A stretch of 64,000 bases of DNA from Brenneria nigrifluens DSM 30175 = ATCC 13028 (GTDB lineage: Bacteria; Pseudomonadota; Gammaproteobacteria; Enterobacterales; Enterobacteriaceae). The DNA lies in contig NZ_CP034036.1 of NCBI RefSeq assembly GCF_005484965.1, forward strand, positions 2,728,001 through 2,792,000, in the 5' to 3' direction. The notes beneath the pieces were generated by a model, which ran no database searches, was not told the origin of the DNA, and saw nothing but the letters and a program-made list of their open reading frames with translations. Both the position numbers and the translations under genes were made by a program. Positions within the stretch are counted from its first letter, which is position 1. Each line of letters starts with the position of its first letter. Positions 36,040 through 44,838 of this stretch are shown here, in pieces.

Positions 36040-37149
36040 TCAGCGATTCGCAAGCTGCTCGATTGGCACATAGCGTACCGGATAACCAAAATAACCCGGT
36101 CCGACAACCTCCAGCCCTTTAGCCGTGCGCCACTTTTCATTACACGGATAGGCAATAATCGCCACTCGCTGCCCGTAACGTAACTGCTCGGTAATGATGG
36201 GACGCCCGGTTTCACCGTCCAGTATGGAGATCAAATCCGGCACCACGGCCAGCAGATTATCCTGGGTGGGCGCGGCGGCCTCGGAGGAGCGATAAGCCAG
36301 CAAAAGTTCATTCTGAAAAAGCACGGTAAACCTCTCGCCCCTCGAGTCGCCGATGCCTTCAAGCACTACCTTGCCGCGGGCAAAGCCGCCGGTGGTGCGG
36401 CGGTCGACGTCAATGATTTTTCCCGCGGCAATAATGTGCGCATGCAATAGCGGAAGTAAGGCCTGAACCGCGTTGCTTCCCGAGCGGTGAGCCTGACGTA
36501 CGGTTTTGCCAATATTTTCAGCCAGCGTCAGGGTTCCTTTAATCGCGCTCTGCTTCAGTTGCCTGCCGCTTAACGCGTAGTCGCACATGGCGCAGGCGGC
36601 CCCCATCTGCTCGGTGATAGCCCGGGATAAACGCTCGGACCAGATACCGTCGATAGGATTCAGGATCACCGAATTGCCTTTCTCATCGGCCAGCGTATTG
36701 GGCGCCGAGGGTAAACCATCGAGAAAAAACGTCACCATCTGCGCTTCCGGAAATGCTCTCCCCATCGCATCGCAGTCAATGACCGGTAAGCCTTTTTTTG
36801 CCGCGGCGATAAAGGGTATCAACGAATTAATACCGCCGACTTCAATGGGAAAAGTTGCCGAGATCGGCCGCGCCAGCGTTTTTTCCATGATTTCAATCGC
36901 CTGCACAATCTGGCGTGCGGACATGATCTTCTCGACAATGACCGTGGTGGCCCCGATCATGCTACAGGGCACTAACAACTCATCGTCTTTTACTTCGTCC
37001 AAACCGAGGATGGCGATATGCTTTGTCTGCTGCATAGCATGTTTCACCATTAACGTGCCGACAAAAGGATCGCCGCCCCCACCGGTCCCGAGCACCGCCG
37101 CGCCTAACGCAATATCATCAATCGTTTTAGCGTCAATGTAACGCACCAT
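36040..37149 (-). CDS. DUF917 / S-methyl thiohydantoin desulfurase-like protein
   Basis: Protein of 369 residues in the DUF917 (COG3535) family, which Pfam, as I recall, now names S-Me-THD after a thiohydantoin desulfurase. The N terminus has the family glycine loop LGTGGGGDPFVG at about residues 20-31. FPIEVGGINSLIPFIAAA and CDAMGRAFPEAQM carry conserved polar residues, and SGSNAVQALLPLLHAH precedes the C-terminal domain. There is no signal peptide. It is encoded between a cyclic-imide-type permease and a HyuA-like ATPase, so it likely acts on the same heterocycle, perhaps as hydrolase or desulfurase. The exact reaction is inference. Confidence 0.85.
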   Translation of the reverse strand: MVRYIDAKTIDDIALGAAVLGTGGGGDPFVGTLMVKHAMQQTKHIAILGLDEVKDDELLVPCSMIGATTVIVEKIMSARQIVQAIEIMEKTLARPISATFPIEVGGINSLIPFIAAAKKGLPVIDCDAMGRAFPEAQMVTFFLDGLPSAPNTLADEKGNSVILNPIDGIWSERLSRAITEQMGAACAMCDYALSGRQLKQSAIKGTLTLAENIGKTVRQAHRSGSNAVQALLPLLHAHIIAAGKIIDVDRRTTGGFARGKVVLEGIGDSRGERFTVLFQNELLLAYRSSEAAAPTQDNLLAVVPDLISILDGETGRPIITEQLRYGQRVAIIAYPCNEKWRTAKGLEVVGPGYFGYPVRYVPIEQLANR

Positions 37150-37202
37150 TATTCACCCTGTAACCACGTCAATAACTCTCCTGCCACAAGCCAGGGATTT
37201 GC

Positions 37203-38507
37203 TTAGCCTGCCAGCCGCGGAAAAATTTTATGCATGATAAGATAAACCGCCATACTGATTATCACGCCATCCAGAGCGGAAATGGAGCTTATGGTAAATG
37301 CGTCAAAAAAATCCGGGGACGTTAATACGCTAACCACGCTGCCACACAGCCAAGCTAGAGCCGCAGCCAGGTTAAGTGCCGGAGATTGTGATACATCCTG
37401 TCGCAGATGTTCGGAGTCAAAAAAATAGTACTCGGCGAGATAGACGCCAGCGATAGGAGAAATCAATACGCCTAGCAGTGACAGGAATTGCGTAAAGTTA
37501 TTAATCATGCCGTTGTAGGCCAATAACAACCCGGCAATCGCCAGCAGAACGACCAACACCGGTCGGGACAACACTCTGACCACGACAGACAGTCCCAGGG
37601 ATGCAGAGATAAGATTAGAACTATTGGTTGTCCACTGGGCAAAAATGAGCACCAGAATAGCTGACAATCCCAGACCGATGCTCAAAAAGACTTCGACCAG
37701 ATCCTCGCTGCCGATCAGATGAGTCAATACCAATGCCACCAGTATCGTAACGCTATTACCGAAACCAAACCCCAAACCGGCACCAAGAAACGCATCCTTG
37801 CGAGTTTTAGCATAACGCGCGATATCCGGGGACATCACCGCGGAAACGATCCAGATGGAGACAACATAGGAGATGGCGGTACCCATCCCGAGAGGGGTTT
37901 TGATTATTATTACCGGTGCGGTTGAATGACTGGCGGCAGCCAGCACTATGCCGGTGATAATTAATATCAACATAAGCGGCACGCTGAATGCGCTCAGTTT
38001 TCCCAGCGCCCTGACGCCCCAAATAGCGGTAAAGGTCATCAGCGCCATACCGAATAACAGTATGGGTAAGCGGCCGGGTTCTAATTGATAGTGCATCAAC
38101 GCTTTTTGCAGCATTACACCGAAGAAGTCGAGCTGAAAAGCAAACCATCCCAGCAGGGAAACGGCGGAGAAAATACCAATCAGTTTACCGCCAAGGCGGC
38201 CAAATACCGAGATACTAAGTAAGGTGGTGGATAGCCCGCAGCCATATCCGACGTTGGCGCATAATGCCGCCAGTATTCCCAGCAGGGCCGAACCAATTAG
38301 CGTGGCGCTGACCGCCGGTATAAAAGGCATCCCGGAGCTTAAAAAAGCGCCGAGAAACAACCCCGAAATATCAATACCAACCGCCAGCCATATCAGGGCA
38401 ATGACATACCAGCGCTTGCGGGCCTCGGGCGGTACGGCTTCATATTCATAGTCATAAATTTGCCGGGCCTGAGGTTTATCTTCTGGCACGGTTTCCCCTT
38501 GAGACAT
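37203..38507 (-). CDS. NCS1/CodB-type cytosine-hydantoin permease
   Basis: Inner-membrane secondary transporter of 434 residues with about twelve hydrophobic helices and a soluble N terminus (IYDYEYEAVPPEARKRW). It belongs to the nucleobase:cation symporter-1 group, which includes CodB for cytosine and Mhp1 for hydantoins. SVFGRLGGKLIG and the SPDIARYAKTRKDA loop are typical of CodB-like members. It is the promoter-proximal gene of the island operon, so the operon imports its own substrate. It is divergent from a LysR gene across 273 bp that contains two palindromes. Cytosine as substrate is possible but does not fit the two downstream enzymes. Confidence 0.88.
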   Translation of the reverse strand: MSQGETVPEDKPQARQIYDYEYEAVPPEARKRWYVIALIWLAVGIDISGLFLGAFLSSGMPFIPAVSATLIGSALLGILAALCANVGYGCGLSTTLLSISVFGRLGGKLIGIFSAVSLLGWFAFQLDFFGVMLQKALMHYQLEPGRLPILLFGMALMTFTAIWGVRALGKLSAFSVPLMLILIITGIVLAAASHSTAPVIIIKTPLGMGTAISYVVSIWIVSAVMSPDIARYAKTRKDAFLGAGLGFGFGNSVTILVALVLTHLIGSEDLVEVFLSIGLGLSAILVLIFAQWTTNSSNLISASLGLSVVVRVLSRPVLVVLLAIAGLLLAYNGMINNFTQFLSLLGVLISPIAGVYLAEYYFFDSEHLRQDVSQSPALNLAAALAWLCGSVVSVLTSPDFFDAFTISSISALDGVIISMAVYLIMHKIFPRLAG

Positions 38508-38584
38508 ATATCCTCCATTAAATAGTAAGCTAATAATTATTCTGCCTTTATTCTATTTTATAGAGGTTCTGTTGTGTCGTATAG

Positions 38585-38622
38585 AAAAATGGCACGGTCA
38601 AATAATTGACAGTGCCATTTTT
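38585..38622. promoter_or_regulatory. Long palindrome upstream of the permease gene
   Basis: Perfect 11-bp arms AAAAATGGCAC (38585-38595) and GTGCCATTTTT (38612-38622) enclose a second dyad, GTCAA-ATAA-TTGAC, with one mismatch between them. It lies 78 bp upstream of the permease start. A and T tracts flank it on both sides, so it could act as a bidirectional terminator, a leader attenuator or a protein-binding operator. Confidence 0.6.
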
Positions 38623-38672
38623 ATTGGAGAGACCCTGGTGTGGCGCATAAAACCACGCTTTTTCCGTGGCAC

Positions 38673-38688
38673 TCACATTAGTATGTGA
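38673..38688. promoter_or_regulatory. Candidate LysR operator palindrome
   Basis: TCACATTAGTATGTGA is a perfect dyad with 6-bp arms and a 4-bp centre. It lies 93 bp before the LysR gene and about 165 bp before the divergent permease operon. The place and symmetry suit a LysR-family recognition site, but no effector is known. Confidence 0.5.
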
Positions 38689-38780
38689 TGTGGGTATAAG
38701 ATAAAGAGGAATTATATTGATTAATACAGATATATTATGATGTTAACATTTAGAAATATTATGTATCCGAAGGAGCGACT

Positions 38781-39704
38781 ATGCGCTTGGATAAACTGGA
38801 GATTCGTTGGTTAAAACTTTTTTGCAAAATAGTTGAAAAACAAGGAATTACAAATGCCCAAGGAGCGACAGGATTAAGCCAGCCAATACTCAGCCACTAT
38901 CTTTCACGCCTTGAAGACACGTTGGGGCTGGTGCTCTGTGAACGGGGCCGGGGTGGTTTCTCTTTAACCCCCGAAGGAGAAGTCGTCTATCAGGAAGCCA
39001 AGGAGGTTATTGCCACGCTGGATGATTTTGCCAATCGCTTGGCACATATCAAGCATCAACTGATTGGCAAAGTTCGCATTGGCTGTCTGGACAATACCGT
39101 AACACACCCGGCACAGGTCACCTCAAACGCCATCGCCAAACTTTATGGCCAAAGTGAGCAAGCGACGATTGAACTGGAGATCGGCGATTATACCCCGCTA
39201 ATGGAACGACTAAAAAACGGCCAATTAGATATCGTCCTCAGCGTATTACCTGACGATGTTCCGCCTGATATCTTTTTTCAGCCGGTGTTCATTGAACACA
39301 GTAATTTTTATACGTCATCAGGAAATGCGGACAGAATCGAGCAGGAATGGCGAAACGGCACACTTGATCCGCGCCGATTACTGATTGGCGGACATGCGCT
39401 GCATGAAATCAGCAAACAGTTAGGACCGGTCGCCAAACAGGGATTACAAAATACGGCATGGCATCTTGAAAGCAGCATATTACTGCTATTGGCAGGAACG
39501 CATACGGGTTTTCTTCCCGACCACTATGCCGCTCCCTGGGTGGCGCGGGGAAAGCTTACGCCTATTGCACCGGACTCGCTTGGCCTTACCAGTATCTTTT
39601 ATCTTATCAGAAATGCCAAACAGCGGTTAAGCCCCGTTGCCGAGGCCTTGTGGAATAATATGGTCGAAGCCGGTGAGAGTTCGCTGGCCGGTTTGCAGCC
39701 ATAA
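38781..39704 (+). CDS. LysR-family transcriptional regulator
   Basis: DNA-binding regulator of 307 residues. The N-terminal winged helix-turn-helix (about residues 8-66, including GITNAQGATGLSQPILSHYL) is followed by a linker helix and a periplasmic-binding-like effector domain from about residue 93 (GKVRIGCLDN). It begins with ATG after GGAG. It is transcribed away from the permease-DUF917-HyuA operon, the usual layout for a LysR activator of a neighbouring catabolic operon. Its stop codon abuts that of the convergent ycaD. The effector is probably the imported heterocycle or its product, by inference. Confidence 0.92.
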   Translation: MRLDKLEIRWLKLFCKIVEKQGITNAQGATGLSQPILSHYLSRLEDTLGLVLCERGRGGFSLTPEGEVVYQEAKEVIATLDDFANRLAHIKHQLIGKVRIGCLDNTVTHPAQVTSNAIAKLYGQSEQATIELEIGDYTPLMERLKNGQLDIVLSVLPDDVPPDIFFQPVFIEHSNFYTSSGNADRIEQEWRNGTLDPRRLLIGGHALHEISKQLGPVAKQGLQNTAWHLESSILLLLAGTHTGFLPDHYAAPWVARGKLTPIAPDSLGLTSIFYLIRNAKQRLSPVAEALWNNMVEAGESSLAGLQP

Positions 39705-39705
39705 C

Positions 39706-40857
39706 TCAAGCCGCGGCAAATGGCTTGGGATGGTGATCGGCTTTCTTCAGCAACATGACCAGATAGTACAATGAAACCAAGGCGATCAGCACAAACAGCA
39801 ACCGATCCGAATAGGTCTGCATCAGCACCGCCGCCAGGCCGGGCCCGCACAGGCTGCCGAGCGTGTAACTCAGCAATAGCGCCTGATTCATGGCGATTAA
39901 TTCATCGGGGCGAACTTTTTCACACGCCCATGACATGGCAACGGGATAGAGCGTAAAACCTGAGCACCCCAACACAAACAACGCCGGCGCCAGCGCATAA
40001 TTGCTGATGCTTAACATGGCGAGACAGCCGACAATAACGGCGAAAACCAACACCCGCAGCACCAGCAGGCGGCCATACCTGTCGGCCAGGCGTCCGACAG
40101 GCCACTGCCCGACAATACCCGCGCTAATCAGCAACGCCATCCAGTATCCCACCCGCCCATCGCTCATTCCCTGATGGGAAAGATAGAGCGGCATTAACCC
40201 ATACAGCGACCCCAGAATAACCCCGGAGATCACGCAGCCGCGGATGCCTAACCGCGCGCTGCGGTATTTCAGCATCTGCCATACGTTTACTTTTTTCTCC
40301 TGGTTCATTGGCGCGGGAATATAAGTAAACAGCAGAGGCAACATCGCCAGAATTACCAACGCGGCGGCCCAGGGTAAAACGCTCGGCAACGCCGTTGGCA
40401 AAATACTCAGCAATAACTGTCCTATTACGCTGCCAAAGTAATACGCCATCATATAAGCGGCTAAAAGTTGCCCCCGCTGTGCCGCCGTTCCGGTACACAA
40501 CAAAGCGCTTTCCACGGTAACCCAGATTAATGCGCAACCCACGCCGGCGAGAAAACGCCAGAATAGCCAGCTCCAGAAATCAACAGAAATCCCCAGGCTA
40601 ACAGAGGCTATCGCGAATAATATGGCGGCGCAGTAATAGCTGCGATTAAATCCATAGAGCCTGATTAATTTACCTGCCCATAATGTCCCGACCAGGTTGC
40701 CGCCGAAATAGGACGACCCGATAAGTCCCACCTGCCAGACCGGAAGCTGCTGATAATTCAGCCAAAGCGGCACCAGCGTATTCAGTACGGCAATGCTGAC
40801 GGTCAGCAGCAAAAGGCCGCAGAGCAATAACAGCACTGGGCGTGAATAAGCAGACAT
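39706..40857 (-). CDS. ycaD: MFS-family transporter YcaD
   Basis: Major facilitator with about twelve helices and 383 residues, matching E. coli YcaD (382). GPI motif-like loops include GKLIRLYGFNRSYY and the central WPVGRLADRYGRLLVLR, the MFS A-like motif. The substrate is unknown; database names suggest drug or nutrient export without proof. The start at MSAYSRPVLLLL was chosen by alignment; an in-frame start 45 bp upstream adds a non-conserved leader. In E. coli it also lies between pflA and serS, so the island inserted on its left while this gene stayed. Confidence 0.93.
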   Translation of the reverse strand: MSAYSRPVLLLLCGLLLLTVSIAVLNTLVPLWLNYQQLPVWQVGLIGSSYFGGNLVGTLWAGKLIRLYGFNRSYYCAAILFAIASVSLGISVDFWSWLFWRFLAGVGCALIWVTVESALLCTGTAAQRGQLLAAYMMAYYFGSVIGQLLLSILPTALPSVLPWAAALVILAMLPLLFTYIPAPMNQEKKVNVWQMLKYRSARLGIRGCVISGVILGSLYGLMPLYLSHQGMSDGRVGYWMALLISAGIVGQWPVGRLADRYGRLLVLRVLVFAVIVGCLAMLSISNYALAPALFVLGCSGFTLYPVAMSWACEKVRPDELIAMNQALLLSYTLGSLCGPGLAAVLMQTYSDRLLFVLIALVSLYYLVMLLKKADHHPKPFAAA

Positions 40858-41140
40858 AGTGAGATGGATAACCAGACAACGGGAAAAGAGTGAGCGCATC
40901 ATGCCACTGCGTATTTAAAAGTCAATCCGCATAAAATGCGTTAATTCCGTTTATTTCATCATTGATTTAAAGAATTAATCAAACAAAAAACCAAACGGAT
41001 AAGCCGCTGACGGGGTTAATGTCTACCATAATGATTTTAAATAGATTTTGCCGGGGAAATATCATCAAAACGCCGTCGTAAGGCAGGGAAAAGTATTTTC
41101 TTGATGAAAAAATATTACCGTACTAACGCATTAAATTAAT

Positions 41141-41213
41141 GACCCCCACCCCAACCCCTTGCCAGGGGGAGGAGCTAAACGCCCTCCCCTGCGAAAGGGG
41201 TTGGGGTGGGGTC
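41141..41213. repeat. Long G/C-rich palindromic repeat in the ycaD-serS gap
   Basis: The outer arms are 41141-41160 and 41194-41213, complementary over 19 bp with one bulged C (GACCCC-CACCCCAACCCC type). The inner arms CAGGGG-AGG and CCTCCCCTG continue the stem. The element carries CTTGCCAGGGGGAGGAGCT, which recurs in inverse at 55088-55106 with one change, so it belongs to a dispersed family. The rest of the 410-bp gap (40858-41267) is A/T-rich and shows no gene. Confidence 0.75.
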
Positions 41214-41239
41214 AGGCCGCGAAGATCCGTCATTACCTC

Positions 41240-41259
41240 AAAGCGCCCTCAGGCGCTTT
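41240..41259 (-). terminator. serS terminator
   Basis: An 8-bp stem AAAGCGCC / GGCGCTTT with loop CTCA lies 9 bp beyond the serS stop. The T-tract on the minus strand is short (TTTGAGG), so its efficiency may be moderate. Confidence 0.65.
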
Positions 41260-41267
41260 TTACGGTA

Positions 41268-42563
41268 TCAGCCAATAAATTCCACGCCGCCCATATACGG
41301 ACGCAGAACTTCGGGGATCTCGACGCGGCCGTCCGCCTGCTGATAGTTTTCCAACACCGCCACCAGGGTGCGGCCTACCGCCAGCCCCGAACCATTCAAC
41401 GTATGGACCAGGCGGGTTTTCTTATCCGCTTTGCTGCGGCAACGGGCCTGCATGCGGCGCGCCTGGAAATCCCACATATTGGAACAGGAGGAGATCTCGC
41501 GGTAGGTGTCCTGAGCCGGCAGCCACACTTCCAGATCGTAGGTCTTGCTGGAACCAAATCCCATATCGCCGGTACACAACAGGACTTTGCGGTACGGCAA
41601 TTTCAGCAATTGCAGTACGGTTTCAGCATGGGTGGTTAACTCCTCCAGCGCCTGCATGGAGTCTTCCGGACGCACAATCTGCACCAGTTCGACCTTGTCA
41701 AACTGGTGCATACGGATCAAACCGCGGGTATCGCGGCCGTAAGAGCCCGCTTCCGAACGGAAACATGGGGTATGCGCCGTCATTTTCAGCGGGAGCGCCG
41801 CTTCGTCCAGTATTTCGTCGCGTACCAGATTGGTCAGCGGAACCTCTGCGGTAGGGATCAGTGCGTAGTTGCTGGTATCCGCTTCCTCGCTTAGCGGTTT
41901 GGTATGAAACAGGTCTTCGCCGAATTTAGGCAGTTGACCGGTGCCGTACAGGGTCGCATGGTTAACCAGATAGGGAACATAGGCCTCCTGGTAGCCGTGC
42001 TGCTGGGTATGCAGATCCAGCATAAACTGAGAGAGCGCGCGATGCAGGCGGGCTATCTGCCCTTTCATCACCACAAAACGCGCGCCGGCCAATTTTGCCC
42101 CGGCGGCGAAATCAACGCCGTCGGCCATCTCGCCGAGCTCCACATGGTCACGTACCGGGAAATCGAGCCTGCGGGGTTCTCCCCAACGGCTGACCTCCTG
42201 GTTGTCGCGTTCATCCTTGCCAAGGGGGACGGAATCATCGGGCAAATTGGGGATCGTCAGCGCCACATCGCGGATTTCATTTTGCAGCCGGTCCAGCTCG
42301 GATTTTGCCGCATCCAGTTTCTCGCCCAACGCGTTGACTTCACGGCGCAACGGTTCGATATCCTCACCGCGGGCTTTTGCCGCGCCGATCTCTTTCGATC
42401 GGGAATTACGTTCCGCCTGTAGATTTTCGGTTTCTACCTGTAATACCTTACGGCGTTCTTCCTGCTTACGCAGGGTGTCGACATCCAGTGTAAAACCTCT
42501 GCGAGCCTGTAGTTTTTCGGCGACTGCGTCTAGCTCATTACGCAGTAAATTGGGATCGAGCAT
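41268..42563 (-). CDS. serS: Seryl-tRNA synthetase
   Basis: Class II aminoacyl-tRNA synthetase of 431 residues that charges tRNA-Ser and tRNA-Sec. The N-terminal coiled-coil arm (about residues 28-100, rich in Glu, Lys and Arg) contacts the tRNA variable arm. The catalytic core has motif 2 around TPCFRSEAGSYGRDTRG and motif 3 around GSGLAVGRTLVAVLENYQ. It lies 106 bp downstream of rarA on the same strand, the E. coli order. Confidence 0.98.
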   Translation of the reverse strand: MLDPNLLRNELDAVAEKLQARRGFTLDVDTLRKQEERRKVLQVETENLQAERNSRSKEIGAAKARGEDIEPLRREVNALGEKLDAAKSELDRLQNEIRDVALTIPNLPDDSVPLGKDERDNQEVSRWGEPRRLDFPVRDHVELGEMADGVDFAAGAKLAGARFVVMKGQIARLHRALSQFMLDLHTQQHGYQEAYVPYLVNHATLYGTGQLPKFGEDLFHTKPLSEEADTSNYALIPTAEVPLTNLVRDEILDEAALPLKMTAHTPCFRSEAGSYGRDTRGLIRMHQFDKVELVQIVRPEDSMQALEELTTHAETVLQLLKLPYRKVLLCTGDMGFGSSKTYDLEVWLPAQDTYREISSCSNMWDFQARRMQARCRSKADKKTRLVHTLNGSGLAVGRTLVAVLENYQQADGRVEIPEVLRPYMGGVEFIG

Positions 42564-42669
42564 GCTAATCCTGTGCTTATGATTATCAAATGAAATGTTG
42601 TCGTACGCGGCCCGCGTTACGCGGCCGGGTGCCGGAAATTATCCCGCTAACCTTACCGCAACGCTTAGT

Positions 42670-44013
42670 TCAGCGGTAGCGTTTTGTCGGGCTATTTTTA
42701 TCCTGGGCGGCAAGCCAGGCCAGCTTTTCGCCGATTTTACCTTCAAGTCCGCGCGCCGATGGGATGTAATAGCGCGCAGCGGCCATTTCGGGCGGGAAAT
42801 AGTTCTCGCCGGCCGCGTAGGCATTGGGCTCATCATGGGCGTAGCGATACTCCGCGCCCAGGCCTATCTCTTTCATCAGGCGGGTCGGGGCATTACGCAG
42901 ATGTTCGGGAACATCATAATCGGGCTGGTCGCGCGCATCCCGCATGGCGGCCTTAAAGGCGGTGTAAACCGCGTTGCTTTTCGGCGCGCAGGCCAGATAG
43001 ACGATCGCCTGCGCAATCGCCCGCTCGCCCTCCGCCGGACCGACGCGGGTAAAGCAGTCCCAGGCGGCGATCGCCACCTGCATTCCCCGGGGATCGGCAT
43101 TGCCGACGTCCTCGGACGCAATCGCCAGCAGACGACGGGCAACGTAGAGCGGATCCCCCCCGGCGGTGATGATGCGCGCATACCAGTACAGCGCGGCATC
43201 AGGTGCGGAGCCTCTTACCGACTTGTGCAGCGCCGAAATCAGGTCGTAATAGCGGTCGCCCTTGTTATCAAAGCGCGCGCTGCGTTCGCCGGAGACTTCC
43301 TTAAGCAAGGCCGAGGTTAACGTACGTACGCCCTGCGCGTCGACCTCGGCCATGTCCGCCATCATTTCCAGGCTGTTCAGCGCCCGGCGGGCATCCCCGT
43401 TGACCAACTCCGCCAGCATGCGCCGGGTATCGTCCGGCAAAACGATATTTTGCCCGCCATATCCGCGCTCGCCGTCATTCATGGCCTGTTGCAGCACCTG
43501 TTCGATATCTTCCGCCGTCAGCGCTTTCAGCAAATAGACGCGGGCGCGGGACAACAGCGCCGAGTTAAGTTCGAAAGAAGGGTTTTCGGTGGTCGCGCCG
43601 ATAAAGGTGATGGTGCCGTCTTCAATGTGCGGCAAAAACGCATCCTGCTGGCTTTTATTGAAGCGGTGGACTTCATCGACGAACAGTATCGTTCGGCGTC
43701 CGGCATTGCGGTTTTGTCTCGCCCGCTCTATCGCTTCGCGAATTTCCTTTATTCCCGAGGTAACGGCCGAAATCCGCTCGACGTCGGCCTGCCCGTAATG
43801 GCCGATTAATTCCGCCAGCGTGGTTTTCCCGGTTCCCGGCGGCCCCCACAGGATCATGGAGTGGAGTTGCCCGACCTCAATCGCGCGCGGCAAAGGCTTG
43901 CCGGCGCCCAGAAGATGCTGCTGGCCGATATACTGCTCCAGCGTCGCCGGCCGCATACGCGCGGCCAGCGGCTGGAATTCGTTACGGGAAAAATCAAGTG
44001 ACAGATTACTCAC
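42670..44013 (-). CDS. rarA: Replication-associated recombination protein A (RarA/MgsA)
   Basis: AAA+ ATPase of 447 residues related to clamp loaders; it acts at stalled replication forks with SSB. Walker A is WGPPGTGKTTLAEL, Walker B LFVDEVHRF and sensor 1 GATTENPSFELNSALLSRA. The C-terminal tetramerisation and MgsA region includes GKIGEKLAWLAAQD. It begins with GTG (SNLSLDF), supported by GAGG five bases upstream and alignment; a longer upstream frame is inside lolA. The gap to lolA is 7 bp, so the two are probably co-transcribed, as in E. coli. Confidence 0.96.
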   Translation of the reverse strand: MSNLSLDFSRNEFQPLAARMRPATLEQYIGQQHLLGAGKPLPRAIEVGQLHSMILWGPPGTGKTTLAELIGHYGQADVERISAVTSGIKEIREAIERARQNRNAGRRTILFVDEVHRFNKSQQDAFLPHIEDGTITFIGATTENPSFELNSALLSRARVYLLKALTAEDIEQVLQQAMNDGERGYGGQNIVLPDDTRRMLAELVNGDARRALNSLEMMADMAEVDAQGVRTLTSALLKEVSGERSARFDNKGDRYYDLISALHKSVRGSAPDAALYWYARIITAGGDPLYVARRLLAIASEDVGNADPRGMQVAIAAWDCFTRVGPAEGERAIAQAIVYLACAPKSNAVYTAFKAAMRDARDQPDYDVPEHLRNAPTRLMKEIGLGAEYRYAHDEPNAYAAGENYFPPEMAAARYYIPSARGLEGKIGEKLAWLAAQDKNSPTKRYR

Positions 44014-44020
44014 CCGGACC

Positions 44021-44635
44021 TCACTGACGCTGATCGTCCAACGCCACGCCTTGCGGCGGAGTAAAAGTAAATTTTGCTGAATCAACCGCGCCGTTTTGCT
44101 GATTTTTCAGCTCATAGGTACTGCGCTGGCCGTCCTGCTCCGTGGCGGTGAACTTCTTGATGGTGCCACTGGCGGTAACGCTGATGGCGAACTGTTTGAG
44201 ATTGCCGTTGGCGGACTTGGGCGTTAGCTCAAAGTCGTCGCCTTTTTGCCGCACATCATATTGACGCCAGTCGCTGGCGTCGTTGCGGGTAATCAGCATA
44301 AACGGCGTATTGCCGGTCGCATCTTTTAGCCAGGTGGCGGTAACCTGCTCGACAAACGGGTTGTAAAACCACAGCGTTTTGCCGTCGGACACCAGCACGC
44401 TTTCGTCCGGCGATGTGGTTTGCCAGTTAAATAAATTGGGGCGTTTAAGCCACAGTTCCCCTTCCCCTTCCTGCACCGCCGCGCCATCGGCGCTGGTCAC
44501 CGTCTGACTGAAGCTGGCATGAAAACTGTTTACTTTGCTGAGCCGGCCCTGCAGATCGCCGGCCGCGTCGGCCCGCGCCGCCGTTGATATTATTCCCGAC
44601 AGCAAACAACCGGCTACCAACCACTTTTTCATCAT
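44021..44635 (-). CDS. lolA: Outer-membrane lipoprotein carrier protein LolA
   Basis: Periplasmic chaperone of 204 residues (before cleavage) that carries lipoproteins from LolCDE to LolB. The signal peptide MMKKWLVAGCLLSGIISTAARA ends in an AxA-type cleavage site before DAAGDLQ. Mature landmarks are SFHASFSQ, LWLKRPNLFNW and the C-terminal FTPPQGVALDDQRQ. Two ATG codons occur in tandem, and the first has better spacing from AAGGA. The cysteine in the signal region is not followed by a lipoprotein-type +2 pattern, and LolA is not lipidated. Confidence 0.96.
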   Translation of the reverse strand: MMKKWLVAGCLLSGIISTAARADAAGDLQGRLSKVNSFHASFSQTVTSADGAAVQEGEGELWLKRPNLFNWQTTSPDESVLVSDGKTLWFYNPFVEQVTATWLKDATGNTPFMLITRNDASDWRQYDVRQKGDDFELTPKSANGNLKQFAISVTASGTIKKFTATEQDGQRSTYELKNQQNGAVDSAKFTFTPPQGVALDDQRQ

Positions 44636-44809
44636 ACAAAAATCCTTTGAATTTCCTGATATCACAGCCGTTGTTGTGCAAAAAACGAGTTGTGAAAAAA
44701 CAGAGTCGTGAAAAAATCAGACGCTCCGAATGGTGAATACTGTAGCTGAACCCACTCCGGGAGCGATAGGTGAATTGTCTGCTAATTGCGGCTTTTACGC
44801 TTCTTTGCA

Positions 44810-44833
44810 TAAGGGCTGCAATCGCAGCCCTTA
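44810..44833 (-). terminator. ftsK terminator hairpin
   Basis: A 10-bp perfect stem TAAGGGCTGC / GCAGCCCTTA with loop AATC lies 5 bp after the ftsK stop. The following minus-strand sequence has only a short T stretch. Confidence 0.65.
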
Positions 44834-44838
44834 TCAGG

